A stretch of DNA of 64,000 nt from Brasenia schreberi (GCA_036023115.1 JAYKKT010000037.1:868001-932000), one strand, 5' to 3'. Shown: positions 9,047-21,429, counted from the stretch's first letter. Notes: generated from the sequence alone by a model not told the origin. Program-made: numbers and translations.

Positions 9047-9481
9047 TTTAAAAGGTAAATATTATAAGCAACAATTAGACCCGTCATGTTTTATGGTTCT
9101 GAGTGTTGGAGATGTATATGACAGAAATGAAGATGTTGAGATGGATGAGTGGTTATACAAGAAAAAACCTCATACATAATGAGGTTATTAGAAACAAATT
9201 AGGAGTGTCACCAATAGAGAATAAAATGAGAGAATATTGTTTAAGATGGTTTGGACATATAGAAAGAAGATCAAAAGAAAAACCTCTATGAAAAACTAAA
9301 TTTGGAAAGTATTAAAAGAGGTAGAGGACGACCACAAAAGTATTGGAAAGAAACAATAAAGAATGATCTAGCTTATTGTGAGTTAACTGCTAACATGGCA
9401 CATGATAGGGCTCTGTGGAAACAAAGAATCCATGTACCCGACCCCGTCTAGTATGGGAGAAGGCTTAGTAGTTGTTGTAGT
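9047..9481 (+). mobile_element. RTE LINE 3' fragment
   Basis: 5'-truncated RTE copy. It reads K-M-L-R-W-M-S-G, I-R-N-K-L-G-V, F-G-H-I-E-R-R and R-G-R-G-R-P-Q from the C-terminal part of the LINE polyprotein, then the conserved tail CCCGACCCCGTCTAGTATGG and TTG-type repeats. Compared with the copies at 1747 and 26248 it lacks about 25 bases after the C-W residues (near 9109), and near 9290 a shift breaks the frame. I could not define a clear target duplication. Confidence 0.88.
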
Positions 9482-10744
9482 TCTTTATATTTGTTAATGA
9501 GTCATTATTTTTATCTTAATGGGCCATTACTTATCTATTTTCAAGTTACCGAGGATGACAAGACCTCCGCTGCGAGAGGCAAGGCCAGCTCTAGATGGGA
9601 AAGGAGCTGAATCATATAGACCTCGATTGAGGGCATACTTCAAGTCTTTGTTCAAAAGACGAGCAATATTCGTTACTATGGGAGAAACATATTCGAATAT
9701 GTTTTGAAGGGTTAAAAAAGACTTGTTTCTCCTACAACTAAAAGAAAAAAGAAAAAAAGTAAGGAAAAGAAAAGAAAATTATTTCTCTTGTTAGGCGAAA
9801 AACATGGAATTCTATCTTTTGAAGCATAACAAATCTAAATGCCTCAAAATTTCAAGATCAAGGGGTCCAAAGTTAAGCCTATTGGAGAATTCTAAAATAA
9901 TGGAAATTTTTACATTTATTACTGTTCTAACTCTTAATGATGTCTAACTCTTAATGATGACACAAATATTAATGTGCATAAGTAATAAGGTACACATATC
10001 AAGTGATGAGGTACACACATATCAAGAAGGTGACTCACATAACAAAGAGCCATGTGCTCACTTAATGAAGTGTGATGGCTCCTGAATAGGAACTCTTCAC
10101 CAACTATAAATAGATGGTATACAACTTCCTGGGAATGAAATAAGGTATGCAAATGAGATGTATACCTAATTGCAGATATGACGTTCTCTTGCATTACATA
10201 TTATTGCTTTAATTGGTTGTTCCCTCTTTTCAGCGAAATACTCGGCATCATACGGCAGTGTTTGTCTTGCCAATGTTCTATAATATTATTACATTCAATT
10301 TAGCAGCAAAAAGCAATTATTGCACAGTAGAGCAATGTTAGTCTTGCCATTGTTAGTAGTCCACGATACATGTTCTTTATAAGTTTGATGTATCTAAAAG
10401 ATGCTCGTCTCTTTTCCAAGGTGCCTGAGAAATAAATGTTTTTTATCATGTCATAAGCCTTCTTTAATCATTGAAGGCTAGTTATCTCTTCTTCTAGACT
10501 GTTAAGTGTTCCATTAGGTTTCTTAATATGTAAATAACTTTATAGTAACATTGAATAAATTAAAATTGGTTCACTCTTGTATTGGATATTTGTCTAAGCA
10601 TTCTTTTATTTCTTCTTTCCTATAATCTCATGGTACAATTCATTATTTCGGTAGCCTTGTACTACCACAATTTTGAATCTCTTTTATTCAATATATGAGT
10701 GCCCCTGTACCCTTCCACATGAGTATCTCTTCTACTTATCTGTT
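9482..10744. other. Unassigned, possible LTR-like segment around 9940-10260
   Basis: A TATA-like CTATAAATAG at 10104-10113 sits in a segment with LTR-like composition, but no paired copy is seen. A 62-aa frame at 9519-9707 is unrecognised. Confidence 0.3.
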
Positions 10745-11240
10745 ACTGTAAGTAGGGGTGCTCACGGTTCCATTTGTTTTGGTTTTAACCTCACCTTTGA
10801 ACCAAACCATTATTCGTGGTTCCTAGTATTTGGTGAACCGAACCAAACCGTAGCATCATCAGAGTCAGACCAAACTGGACCAACGGTTCTGGTTTGATTT
10901 GATTTTGAACTACGGTTCTACTTATTTAGGGTTTAAAGTATTGTCCAAATTTAATATTTATATGAGGTTATAAAGCTCATATATATATTTAAACTTATCA
11001 ATATTTATATGTATCTAAGTATATAACCTTTATATATATGTATATTTATATACTTAGATACATATAAATCTTGATAAATTTAATTTATATATATGTGTAT
11101 AATTAGGTCATATATATATATATTTATGTATGTATGTAATGGTTAGGTTTCAACATTGGAAACGTGAATCAGACCTAATTATTAACCGCTGACATTTAAA
11201 ACCGAACCAAAACGACCCGTTTGGTTCTAGCTGTTAAGTT
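10745..11240. repeat. Repeat with GGTTC / GAACC motifs at both ends
   Basis: Starts near TAGGGGTGCTCACGGTTCC and is rich in ACCGAACCAAACCG-type motifs up to about 10920. The same type of motif (AAAACCGAACCAAAACG) reappears in the same orientation near 11200-11216. The interior is AT-rich. This looks like a non-autonomous DNA element, but exact ends and target duplication are not resolved. Confidence 0.4.
10991..11081. repeat. 33-bp inverted repeat with 25-bp spacer
   Basis: Arms 10991-11023 and 11049-11081 are near-perfect reverse complements around the core ATATGTATCTAAGTATA. The DNA is AT-rich and could extrude as a cruciform or fold as an RNA hairpin. Confidence 0.8.
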
Positions 11241-12804
11241 GCCTTAATATACTGGCCACCTCTTGGCACGCCCTTCAAGCCTTTTATTCGATATTTATTT
11301 TTCGTACTAGCAAGTTGACATACTTTAGAGCACGGCAGACATTGTGAAATTTCCTAGTGAGTGACTTTACTTGGTTGGTGGACAACGAAGATTCCGTCAT
11401 TGGGTGAACCCCAACATGTATTATTCAATGTCACTGAAAAATTAAATATGGAAACAGCACCATAAGTGCTCAAGTCAAGCGTCGAAAGGTGCATGGCAAT
11501 ATTGTATTACTCTACAACAACTCCAAATTTAAAAAAGAAAGTGGTATCGATGAAACCAGCGTTCTACCAAAGGCGGTTTTTCTTGCTGGTAAAGATATTT
11601 CGGTGGTTATCTAACTCTGGAAAGCTGTAAAAAGTCACCCTATAAATAATCTCAAGCACCCTCCTCATCTTTGGCTTGCTTATTGATCTCTTCGTCCCAA
11701 ACGTTTTATTTGTTTTCATTAGCGCCTTTATTAAGTGTACAGAGGCAATAGGTAGAAGAAAATAATAGTTGAGAAGCAATTTGGGATTGGCTTCGGATGA
11801 CAGACGTAAAGGCCTTTGTCTTTCCGATTCTACCCATGCCATGGTTTTTGAGTTTTGGTACCTTCTACGGCTCCATGCTAAGCCATGGTTTATGGCCTTA
11901 TTGGGAAAAGGCGTGTAGCAGAAGGAAAGAGTCAATGGAAAATCCAGAATGTGTGGTGTCCGTAAGACCGGACTCAAAAACAACTGGGTCTCGGTGCTGC
12001 CGATACCTCCCATTCCGAGTTTTTCTCATCTCTTTCCTCTTACTCCTTACCAATTGATGCAAGTGTGCAACAGTTCATACGGTAAAGGTAGAAGAAAGTA
12101 AGAATATTTGCTGTACTCCTAAGTGGGTTAAGTTTACTCATATCCATGCTATAACAAAGCACCAAAAGCAATAGTGTTTTCACAAACATCCAATTCTTAA
12201 CAAATTGAAATAGTCACAGTGACAGATCTATATTGAGCCGTGGTGAGGCATCTCCATCTCAAATTTTGAAAATCAACTTAAAGTCTATAGCCTTAGGATA
12301 GATGGGCTATAATCATAATTCACCCCACCTTAAACCATTCAAGGGGCTACTAGCCCCATCCTAAAAGAGTTTCTAGATCTGCCACTGAATAGTTTCATAT
12401 CATGAGGTGTCTGATGGGATATTGTTCTCAAGTATGGCTTGGATCCACACCCCCCTACCTCTCTCTGTGAACTATTTTCTGAATCCATGGTAAATTTACC
12501 TCACTATAAAAAAAACAATAACGGTAAATAAAAAACTCAAGAATACGCCATTGTCCAGTCTCTCATTTGTACTCCTCTAAAAAAAAAAAGAGAAACTCAT
12601 AAAATGAATGAGACGAAAAGCTAACATGGTCTTGTGTGTGTGTGAGTGTGTGCATTGAAAGTAGCGAACTAATTAGGTTTAATTATTTCGTCGCTTATGA
12701 AAGTAATTGGATGAAAGGCAAGGTCTTGTGGTTGCCAGATCCTCTATGATTTTTGGATCTATCCATGTGGATCATGGATCGTTGGACTATCAAACCAACC
12801 CCTT
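11241..12804. other. Unassigned
   Basis: The longest frame is 149 codons on the minus strand (11564-12013), with an overlapping 86-codon + frame. Neither has a recognisable domain. A short GT-rich run lies at about 12634-12652. Confidence 0.35.
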
Positions 12805-12921
12805 GTGGCTTTTGACAAAAAATGGTAAGTGTGGGTAGAAGGATTCACTTAAGAATCAGATCAATATAAACATTGTGGAAATTGATAATCGTGGGTAGAT
12901 CCATGATTTGTCAAAAGCCAC
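12805..12921. repeat. 15-bp inverted repeat, MITE-like
   Basis: GTGGCTTTTGACAAA (12805-12819) is repeated in reverse complement at 12907-12921, enclosing 87 bases. This may be the end region of a small foldback element. Confidence 0.6.
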
Positions 12922-13279
12922 GGAAGTGTGAACCCGAGAATTTGAATGCTCACGAGCGAAGCCCTAATACTACCCTGTAGTTAAGGCTCGTTCTCTTGCT
13001 TGGTTTTCAAGTCGGAATGGATCGGGGGAAAGTGAGAGAACCAGAACCAGACAAGTAAACCTATTTATGTTAGAATTTTATGAATAATTAGTTGAATTCC
13101 ATTAAGGGCTATAAAAATACATATTGAGATATTTTCCTTCTTCGCCATATATTAATAAAAGGAAGTGAGAAAAAATTGACAAACTAATTTTTTATTTGAT
13201 GTTAATGAAAATGATAAACATGTTTTCAGCGCTAAGCTAGAAAGTTCTTTTTCTTTTTTGTGTTTATAACTCAAGTGGC

Positions 13280-13510
13280 CAGGAACTGCTATCTCGGGTA
13301 GACCTGGCCTGTTCGGACTTGGAGCCAATCCAGAATCTTAGGTACCGGAACCAGAACGGGGAGAATCAGAACCAAACTAGAGATGTCCTTTCTCCGTTAT
13401 GGTTTAACCTTCTATGCTCAACTGGTTCGAGGTCTGAACTTATCTTTGCAAACCGGAACCGTGATTGATGGTTCCAATTTGGAACTAGAACCACTGGTTT
13501 CCACCTTCCA
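13280..13510. repeat. GGAACC-rich repeat segment
   Basis: Several CCGGAACC, AACCAGAAC and GGTTCC motifs on both strands, similar in flavour to 10745-11240. Boundaries unclear. Confidence 0.35.
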
Positions 13511-15297
13511 TAAATTTTTTATTTTACTTTGTAAAGTTTTGATTGATCGTCTCGCCCTTCCCAGGTCATCATTTCATTTCAATTTTTAATTTTTTTGGTC
13601 AAACATTTAGGATACTAAAGTAAGTACTTGAATTCACTTTATTGGATATCCAACATTCATGATTTCAACTTTTTTCATTTTTATAAAATATTAAACTTAT
13701 ATATTTTACCTTTGAGGCTGAACTAGCCAGGTATGCATTCCCCGGGTTTAGAACTCACGGCCATGATCTTGTGAATTGAGTCGCCTAATCAGGTGATCCA
13801 AAGATCTCTGAGCAATCACAAACTTCATGCCCGCATGTTCTTAAAGAATCTTCTACCCACAAACCACTGCGGTAAGAATTTCAGAGGGGAATCAATTCTG
13901 AGGCTTTTAAAAGCGAAACCTCATTAAAAATGAAAATCATATAAAACCAACTGGTCAATGCCGGATTCTATCTTAGAAGCTGTATATACTAAGAAAAGGA
14001 TCAAATTAGTATTGAAAAGAAAAATCTAATCGCGTAGTGGTCAGCACATCCTTTAGGCAAGAAAAATAGATGATGGTATCGGTTATCATGGTGAATGAAA
14101 GAAACCTCTCTTCTCCGAAGTCTGAGCAAGAGTGAAGGAGTGTAATGTGCTCGGGTAGACAATCCTGCGGTGAGGAAGGTTGGGGGGGAGGGGCGGGGGC
14201 ATTGTGTGTATAACGGTTTGGCCACCTGACATGGATATCTTACCCTTCTTCACCATGTACTGGTAAATAATATGGCCCTTGAAGCATCGAAGATATGAGA
14301 AATTTATAACAGATTATTGTTCCTCTAACCCAAAATAGTGCAGGCAAAAATCGCTCATTTTCTACCACATGAGAGTCGACTTGCTGTAGCATAAAGCAAT
14401 ATGAATGGAACTAACCACTAACAGCAAACTGTTATAACTTATAAGATAAATAATAAGACTGTTGTTTGGTTTTTAATTGTATGAAGGGGCAGAAAAATAG
14501 TTTGAATAAGGAATCGCTCCTTGTTTGGCGTTTTAGTTAATTCAGACTTTGTTTCTTTGCAAAGCGTTGCATGTGATCGATATTTTGTAGTGCTGGCGTC
14601 TCATTAGTTGTTATTTAGGTGAGTGTGCTAGTTCTTTTGCAGGTTTGATAGGTCATGATCGTTTATTTTGAATGGTTCATTTTTTCATAAGAAGCTTAGT
14701 CGTCCATCGGAATTAGCATCTCTTATTGTCCCCCTCCCTCCAAGTTGACTGTCCTGAAACAGCTGCAGGATTATTGTCTTCGGCCGGTTCAGAAAGCAAC
14801 AGAGGGAGAGAGGGAGGGGATTTCAGAGGGTGAAACTAAGTGAAAAGAACGCCGCTCTGCGTTATGGGGCTATGGGGTCTGATCCAGATCCTAATGTGGG
14901 ACGACCGAGGTCATTACATAGATCACCTGCTTTTTTGCGAAATATGTATACAGATGCAATTCTCATCGTAAAGAAACCTTGAAAATGGATTTCTTAGACT
15001 ACTTCATAGGAGTTTAAATTTAATCATCTGATCTGTTATTAGGCTTATGAAATTTTTAATATATATACTGATTTGATCATGCCCACATCTACTCATAGTG
15101 TGATCATTATTTTTGGATAGCATAAAAGTAATAAAGTTGTCTTTCATGATTTTTAAAATACATCACAACTTATAAAATTATACTGATGCCCTTCAAAAAC
15201 AATGGTTGAACATAAGTTAACAATATAAGTAACAAGCAAAATCCAATTTTCTTATACATAATATATATTATATAGAAATTCACTATTTGAATGATTG
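13511..15297. other. Unassigned
   Basis: No coding frame above about 75 codons and no recognisable element. A G-run (GGGGGGGAGGGGCGGGGG) lies at about 14183-14200. Confidence 0.4.
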
Positions 15298-15357
15298 AAT
15301 ATCATACTCATTTAACTCATGTTACATATGAGTATAAGTTAAATGAGTATTGATATT
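15298..15357. repeat. 20-bp inverted repeat (hairpin)
   Basis: Arms AATATCATACTCATTTAACT (15298-15317) and its near-complement at 15337-15357. The loop itself contains a second small palindrome, CTCATGTTACATATGAG. Confidence 0.75.
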
Positions 15358-15542
15358 TGATCAATGTAAAATAATGAGATCTTTGCAATATATGAATATA
15401 CATACATATATATAATGCAGGTTAAGTAAAATAGAAAGGTGCATTAAGTATTGAGAAAAATATATCATTAAAATTGGAAGATAAATAATAAAAATAATAA
15501 TTAAACCTATTAGGTATATGTGTTGAGTATTTGCAAGTAATG

Positions 15543-15905
15543 ATCAAAAGATGTCCATGAGAAAAATGAAGATGCACTCAAAGTGTTAGCTCAATAGGGT
15601 GCTCTTGTGTTAGGCTTTAGCCTTCTTTGTAAGAAAAAAGGATTGAGAGAACTACCAATAGATAATAAAATAAAGAAAAACTTGTCAGATGGTCAAGTAA
15701 AAATACAATGAAAGAAATCTTTGGTAAGAAGATGTAAAAAACTAGATAGTGAACATGCTAAAAAAAGGAAGAGGAAGACCATAAAAGTGTTAAAAATAAT
15801 AAATAATGATCTATCTTTGTTAATTGTTAACATGTGATATGTTTGAATACTATCGAAATAAAGAAACTATATAGTCGATCCTGTTTAGTATGAAAAAAGG
15901 TTTAT
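15543..15905 (+). mobile_element. Ancient, heavily decayed RTE LINE 3' end
   Basis: Colinear with the C-terminal part of the other RTE copies: AAAAGATGTCCATGAGAAAAATG at the start, AAAGGAAGAGGAAGACC (the R-G-R-G-R-P codons), AATAATGATCTATC, then a mutated tail GTCGATCCTGTTTAGTATG and AAAAAGG. It is much more diverged than the copies at 1747, 9047 and 26248, so this family has amplified over a long time or in several waves. Confidence 0.75.
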
Positions 15906-16432
15906 ATATGTGTGTGAGTAAGAGAGTCTTTTGGTAAGATATACTCTCAAGGTCACCTTTTCATTATTCTTGAGATCGAGGACGGTTCTAACAAAACATT
16001 GCTCTTGTCTTAAGATAAGACCTTTAATGAGACAAGATCAACACTTTATTGGCACTAATTTAATCGTCCATAGTGCTCAAATGGATGCGTCTAAGAATAT
16101 ATATTCCTTAAGAACTTTATATGTATATATAAAATGAGAGAGAATATGGTCTCTCATGTTATCAATGGTGGCATTCACTTAATTCCCCCCCACTATGTCA
16201 AATGTAATGATGGTCATTATCAATATACATAAAAGACCATTGCATTTTGTTTTTCTGATATTATACATACTTGGATGCGTAGAATTTGTAAAGCAAGTTT
16301 GATGGTTAAATTTGAACCTCTCTTCGCTGAAGTTTGTGCAAGTGTGCATGAGTATATTTGGTGACACCGCATAGCCCGAAGAAGTGAAAAAGTAAGGCTA
16401 ATTCTAGTAGGAGTGTGGCTGTTGGTATCAAA
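15906..16432. other. Unassigned, possible LTR upstream of a primer site
   Basis: No gene seen. Because a primer-binding site follows at 16433 this may be the remains of an LTR, but I found no partner copy. Confidence 0.3.
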
Positions 16433-16444
16433 GCGGAGGTTCTT
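16433..16444 (+). other. Orphan primer-binding site, initiator-Met type
   Basis: TGGTATCAAAGC followed by GGAGG, one base from the usual copia/gypsy TGGTATCAGAGC. The next 900 bases are less AT-rich than their surroundings and might be leader and gag of a lost LTR element, but no domain is readable. Confidence 0.5.
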
Positions 16445-17344
16445 TCATGATTTCATCCTCCTAACTTCATCGTTTAACAAAGAGAAGACCACGATGTGCA
16501 ACGGAACAGGCGGAAGTGTTGGTGAAGCAACTAGTAAGTTGCAGATGCTACGGCTGAATGAGTGGTGATGTTGGAGCCCGTGGTGCAAACGTTGTTCGAT
16601 CTGTTAAATGTGACGGAAGAGGCTTGGTTGGCGTTGGAGACAACGGCCACTTGAGTTTATTGCCTTGAGAAAGCTGGTGATCAGCGCCAATAGATGAGTG
16701 GTGAAGCACCATGGGAATTCAAGCCATATGCTGTATGATGTTTAATGTATGCTGGGCCACACTAGTTCAAAGAATACCAGAAAGAGAAATATTGAATGCT
16801 CTCATGATGGAGAAGGAGGCTGGTCCAAGTTATGACAAGGTGCGAATGACATCTCTCTAATTCTTCAATGCGATGGAGTTGGAGGGTCGTGCAGATGATA
16901 TAGGCAGGGAGAGCTCGATTGGTCAAAGGCCCCCCATAACCTGATGAGTGAGGATGCAATGCCGAGCCAAAGAGGACGGTGGCGGTTTTCGTCGTCGGAG
17001 AATTATTATAAGTTAAGGTTTCAGATTATGCAAAGCCGTACTTGGACACTATGGACCAGGCGAACACAAGGGTGACAGTGAGCATTCCCACTCACTCGGC
17101 TCACTGGAGCGGACGGAGAGGTTCTTCGGCTTGAGAAAGGGTTGACGCTAAGGTGTCTGTCGAAGCATGGGCTGCACAAGGGAGTAGGTTGGAACAAGCA
17201 ATCGGTGTCAGCCAGGGTGTGATAGGACAGTACACATGTACAACATTAGGGGAGGTTCAACCAAGGGGTGGTGAGGAACTAACACTTAGCAAAGGAATAA
17301 AAGAATGAGAGAGGGGTCTTGGGAAAACCAAGGGAGGCCTTGAA
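16445..17344 (+). other. Possible retroelement leader/gag, not readable
   Basis: GC is higher than in the flanks, and there are short open stretches on + such as that starting near 17030 (K-P-Y-L-D-T-M-D). No motif identifies a family. Confidence 0.3.
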
Positions 17345-18176
17345 TGTTGGATTAATATTAATTATGATTGGGTTAATTAAATTAATATGCATTAATAATA
17401 TTTAATTTAGGTTGGTATCTCTAAATATTCAATTGATGCATCATTGATTTGTATGAAGTCCTAAAGTGTAAAAAGTCATATGTGAGGGACTTGTTCATAT
17501 TATGACCAAGAGGAGACAATTTAGTCTCATATTGAAGAATGAGACAAACCCACATGTCCGTTTATATAATTGGTAGCTTATGAACCATAGTTCAAAGAAC
17601 TTGAAGAGTACATGCTATACAACACATGCATGCATGCGTTGGGCTGGGCTTGGGTTTTGGGAATTGTCTTTGGTCTATCTATTTGCACGAAAAACTTTTA
17701 ATCTAACGATCAAGAGTGTCTATGAGGAAACAATTACAGGACAGAGAGGTGCACTGTTTGGATCAGATCAGTGATCCATCACGACATCTATAAATAAGAG
17801 ATCAGGGCTCCCTAATCATACACTTTTAGGTGAAACACTCTCTTTCCACTCGCCTGTATCTCTTCTCTCTACTTGTGGCATCTTCTACGGTTGTGTCCTG
17901 TTGTCCTTCTCTCTCAGCATTGGCGATTGAGGCATGGTCGAAGTCGACTCAAAGTTAGGTACGTAGCTTTGAGTTGTGAGTGCATTTTATCCTTTGAGGA
18001 AGACGCAAAGGCAGCTCATAAAGATAAGTTTTTTTTCTAATTATTGCTTCTGCTTTTGTTTTGTGTACAGTTTGTTTATGGCTTACTTTAATTTTGTGAC
18101 TGTTATTGATTGAGACATATTTATAATTGTTGCATATTGGTTTATTATGCATGCATTTCTATAAATTTTTTCCATA
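17345..18176 (+). repeat. 5' LTR of the copia element
   Basis: 832 bases. Pairs with 22613-23478: shared starts, the CTATTTGCACGAAAAACTTTT segment (17683 and 22947), a CACTTTTAGG block before pyrimidine-rich runs, and a TTTATAATTGTTGCATATT end. No clear primer site follows it. Confidence 0.85.
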
Positions 18177-18399
18177 ATCATAGAGAAATCATCTTTTTTC
18201 ATTAGTTAACTATGTTAAGGTTGCACTTGTATATCGAGTCAGATTGTTCTCAACCCAATGATATTGATGTTAGAAGCTTAGATAAAATTATCGAGTGAAA
18301 GGAGAAGGACATCTTGTACCGCTGTTGAATATTATCAGCACTAATGAATATTTTTTTTGATGTTTATAATTTTTTCCCTTTTATGACTACGAAAGATCT

Positions 18400-18895
18400 A
18401 TGAACTACCATGAATCAAAAATACAACACTGAAGACCTTGGTCTTGAAAAGTATTCTGATCAAATGATAGAAGGAAAATCTAGGACCGAACAGACCCACA
18501 AGTTTTAGTTTTTATGCGATGGTCTGAACAAAGCCAAGATGAAGTCTTTTGACAAGTTTATTGTTATGTCTATTATTGAGAAATTTCTTAAGTCTTGAGA
18601 GAGCATTAGACGAGATCTCGAGCATAAGAACCTAATGAAAGATATAGCAATAGAAAAAGAGTATATAAGTCAGAAACCCATTATACATGTAGATAGCACC
18701 TGTAAGGTTAACCTTACGATCAAAAGAAAACAACCTAGTGATCCTAAGAAAAAAAAACAAGCAAAGTATAAACTAAAAGCCAAGATCCAAAAGAAACCAA
18801 AGAACAAACCATGCTGACTTTGTAGTGAAGTTAGACATTGGGCGAGGGACTTCTATCAAAGAAAGCCAAGAAAACCGTTGACCATTTAAGGAGCT
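18400..18895 (+). pseudogene. Copia gag with damaged zinc knuckle
   Basis: A readable part is F-D-K-F-I-V-M-S-I-I-E-K-F, as in plant copia gag, followed by a Lys-rich basic tail. The zinc knuckle (about 18810-18862) reads C-stop-L-C then H-W-A-R-D-F. The second residue is a TGA stop and the last zinc-binding Cys is Phe, so it cannot bind zinc or package RNA normally. Confidence 0.75.
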
Positions 18896-18959
18896 ATGGT
18901 CAACATGTTGGTGACTAGTACGCTTGCTAATGATGAATATTTATCCCTTAAACCCCATC

Positions 18960-19130
18960 TCCTTTTTATTTATGAGCCACACTATTGAATTGTAGACACT
19001 AGGACTAAAATACACATTTGTACTGACTAGTCTTTGTTTATATCTTACAAGGCTATTTGTACAGGAACTGTGACCTTAGGGGATCATCCGATTATTGAAG
19101 TTAAGCGTGAATGACGTGTAAACTTTAAGT
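18960..19130 (+). pseudogene. Copia aspartic protease, active site lost
   Basis: Reads H-Y-stop-I-V-D-T-R, then H-I-C-T-D-stop-S-L-F and T-L-G-D-H. Copia proteases have W-x-I-D-S-G-A at the active site. Here the Trp is a TGA stop and D-S-G has become D-T-R. Confidence 0.75.
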
Positions 19131-19300
19131 TTCCTTCGAGAAATATTTTAACTCTTAAGGAAGTTAGACACATTCTAATGATTCATCGAAATATCTTAAA
19201 TCATCCTACTTTAGTTAGGGAGGGATTATGGTTAGATTGCAAATATAATAAAGTCATAATTATATGACTTAGTACATGGTATTTCTTTGGAAGTAATTAT

Positions 19301-20330
19301 TTGTGTGATGTACAAGATCTATCTAAAATTTATATAGAACCAATTGTTGATTATTGTATGAATTTTAATGTTAATAAAGCCTCTATTTCTTCTTCTTCTT
19401 CTTCTTTGTATAACATTGAATCATCTAATGTATTACATGCTAGTTTGGGACATGTAAACTTTGATTCCATGAAAAGAATGAACTCAAACCTTATCCCTAA
19501 GATTGTTATAGATAAAAAAACTCATATGTGGTATATATGTGTAAGTGAAACAACCTAAAAAACCTTTTCATACAGTTAAAAGGAAATCCAAGATTTTGGA
19601 TTTGGTGTACAATGATATTTGTGAATTCAATGGAATGATTATAAGGGATAGCAAAAGATATTTTATCACATTTATTGATGATTGCAGTAGATACTGTTAT
19701 ATTTACTTCCTTAAAAGTAAAGATGAAGCTTTAGAAAAGTTTTAAATATTTAGAAATGAAGCACAAACTCAAACATGCGAAGGTAATTAAATGATTAAGG
19801 TCTGATAAGAAAGGAGAGTATAACTCAAACTTTTTTTAAGAATACTACCAAAACAACGGTATTGTTCATGAGGTTACTGCTTCGAATTCTCCCCATTCTA
19901 ATGAGATAGCTAAACGAAAGAATAAGACCCTATCGTATATGGTTAATATTTTACTTTAAAGTCCTGGGTTACCTACCTACATATGAGGAGAAGCTTTGAG
20001 TACGGCTTGTCATGTTCTTAATAGAGTTTCTCATAAGCATAAGAAAGTAGTTCCTTTGAAATTTTGAAGAGTCGAAAGACCAGTATCAAATATCTCAAAG
20101 TGTGGGGTGTCTTACGAAAGTACTCATCCCTAAAAACAAGAGAAAAAATTGGGACCTTCAGTGGATGTTATATTTTTAGGTTATGTGGATACAAGTTATG
20201 CGTACAGATTCTTAGTTATTAGATGTGATGTTTCTCGCGTAGATGTTAACACAATAGTTGAGCTTCATGACACTATATTTTTTGAGAATATGTTTTCCTG
20301 AAGATTGGAGTTCCCCAAAGTGTATTTTCT
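19301..20330 (+). pseudogene. Copia GAG-pre-integrase and integrase
   Basis: GAG-pre-integrase (L-G-H-V-N-F-D-S-M-K-R-M, about 19447) leads to the integrase core. The first catalytic Asp is in D-I-C-E-F-N-G (about 19615), the second in R-S-D-K-K-G-E-Y-N-S (about 19800, usually R-S-D-x-G-G-E-Y), and the Glu region is in S-P-H-S-N-E-I-A-K-R-K-N (usually Q-N-G-x-x-E-R). In that block the catalytic Glu has become Lys. L-N-R-V and W-G-x-S-Y segments follow. There are several stops and shifts. Confidence 0.85.
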
Positions 20331-20689
20331 AGAGATTTTGAACCTAAAAGTGGTTTCATTCCCGATCATGTGGAAATGATGTTAAATGTAGGGTTGAACT
20401 TAATTGTGTTGTTTGCAAATCAAACGACTCTAAGAAAATAATTGAATCAAGGAGAAGTAAATGACCTAGAATATCAAAGGAATTTGGAAGTCACTTTATT
20501 ACTTTCAATGACAAGGATGATCCTGTCACCTTCTATTAGGGTATGACATCACTTGAGGTTAAGTTTTTGAAAGAAGCTATTAACGATAAAATCCAATCAA
20601 TTCTCCCAATGACACTTGAGAATTGGTGGATTTGCCTCCTAGTTGTTCTACTATGGGTTGCAAGTAAATCTTAAAATTTTTTTTTTGAA

Positions 20690-21350
20690 TGCATACGGAA
20701 TAATCAATAAGTATAAGACCAAGTTAGTTGGCAAGGGATACACACAAAAAGAAAGAATAGGTTACTTCAATACCCATTCCTAAGTTTTTCGGTTGACCAC
20801 CATTCGAGTGCTTATAGTATTAATATCCGTATATGACCTCATAATCTATCATATAGTTGTGAAGACTACTTTCTTTGATAGTGATCTCTATGAAGAAATT
20901 TATGTGGATCAACTAGAGGTGTTTGTAGCTCATGAGAAAAAGTCTAAGGTGTATAATCTTGTTAAATCATTACATGGTTTGAAACAAGCCCCTAAATAAT
21001 ATCATGAAAAGTTTAATTATATAATATCATCTTTTGGCTTTGTTTCTAATGATTATGATAAGTATGTATATTATAAATCAGTTAATAATGCTTTTATCAT
21101 TCTTTACCTATATGCGAATGAAATATTGTTGTTTGGTTCTGATATGAGAATAGTAAATGAGACTAAGTGATTCTTATATAGTAAGTTTGAGATGAAAGAT
21201 ATGGGTGTGACTGACGTGATTTTAAGGCTTAAAATCATAAGATCTACTCATGATATAGTAACCTCTTAGTCTCACTATTTTGAAAAAGTTTTAGAAAAAT
21301 TTGAATATACAAATTGTAGACTTATTAAGACTCCATATAATTAATTTAAG
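20690..21350 (+). pseudogene. Copia reverse transcriptase
   Basis: The longest piece (20793-20999) holds V-K-T-T-F-F-D-S-D-L (usually V-K-T-A-F-L-N-G-D-L, motif A) and L-V-K-S-L-H-G-L-K-Q-A-P-K. Downstream the catalytic YVDD motif has become Y-A-N-E (about 21112-21123), which removes both catalytic aspartates. F-E-M-K-D-M-G is still clear near 21187. Confidence 0.85.
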
Positions 21351-21429
21351 GCTTTGTATAAGAATAAAGTAGTATTCATGTGTCTCAACTATGATATTCT
21401 TAGATAATCGATAGATTGATGTATCTAAC

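Noticed and set aside
11564..12013. 149-codon minus frame, possible host exon
   Set aside because: No domain or motif, overlaps another frame on the opposite strand, and has no supporting gene structure.
14028..14100. tRNA-like A-box (GCGTAGTGGTCAGCACATC), possible SINE
   Set aside because: No matching B-box at the right spacing, no tail and no target duplication seen.
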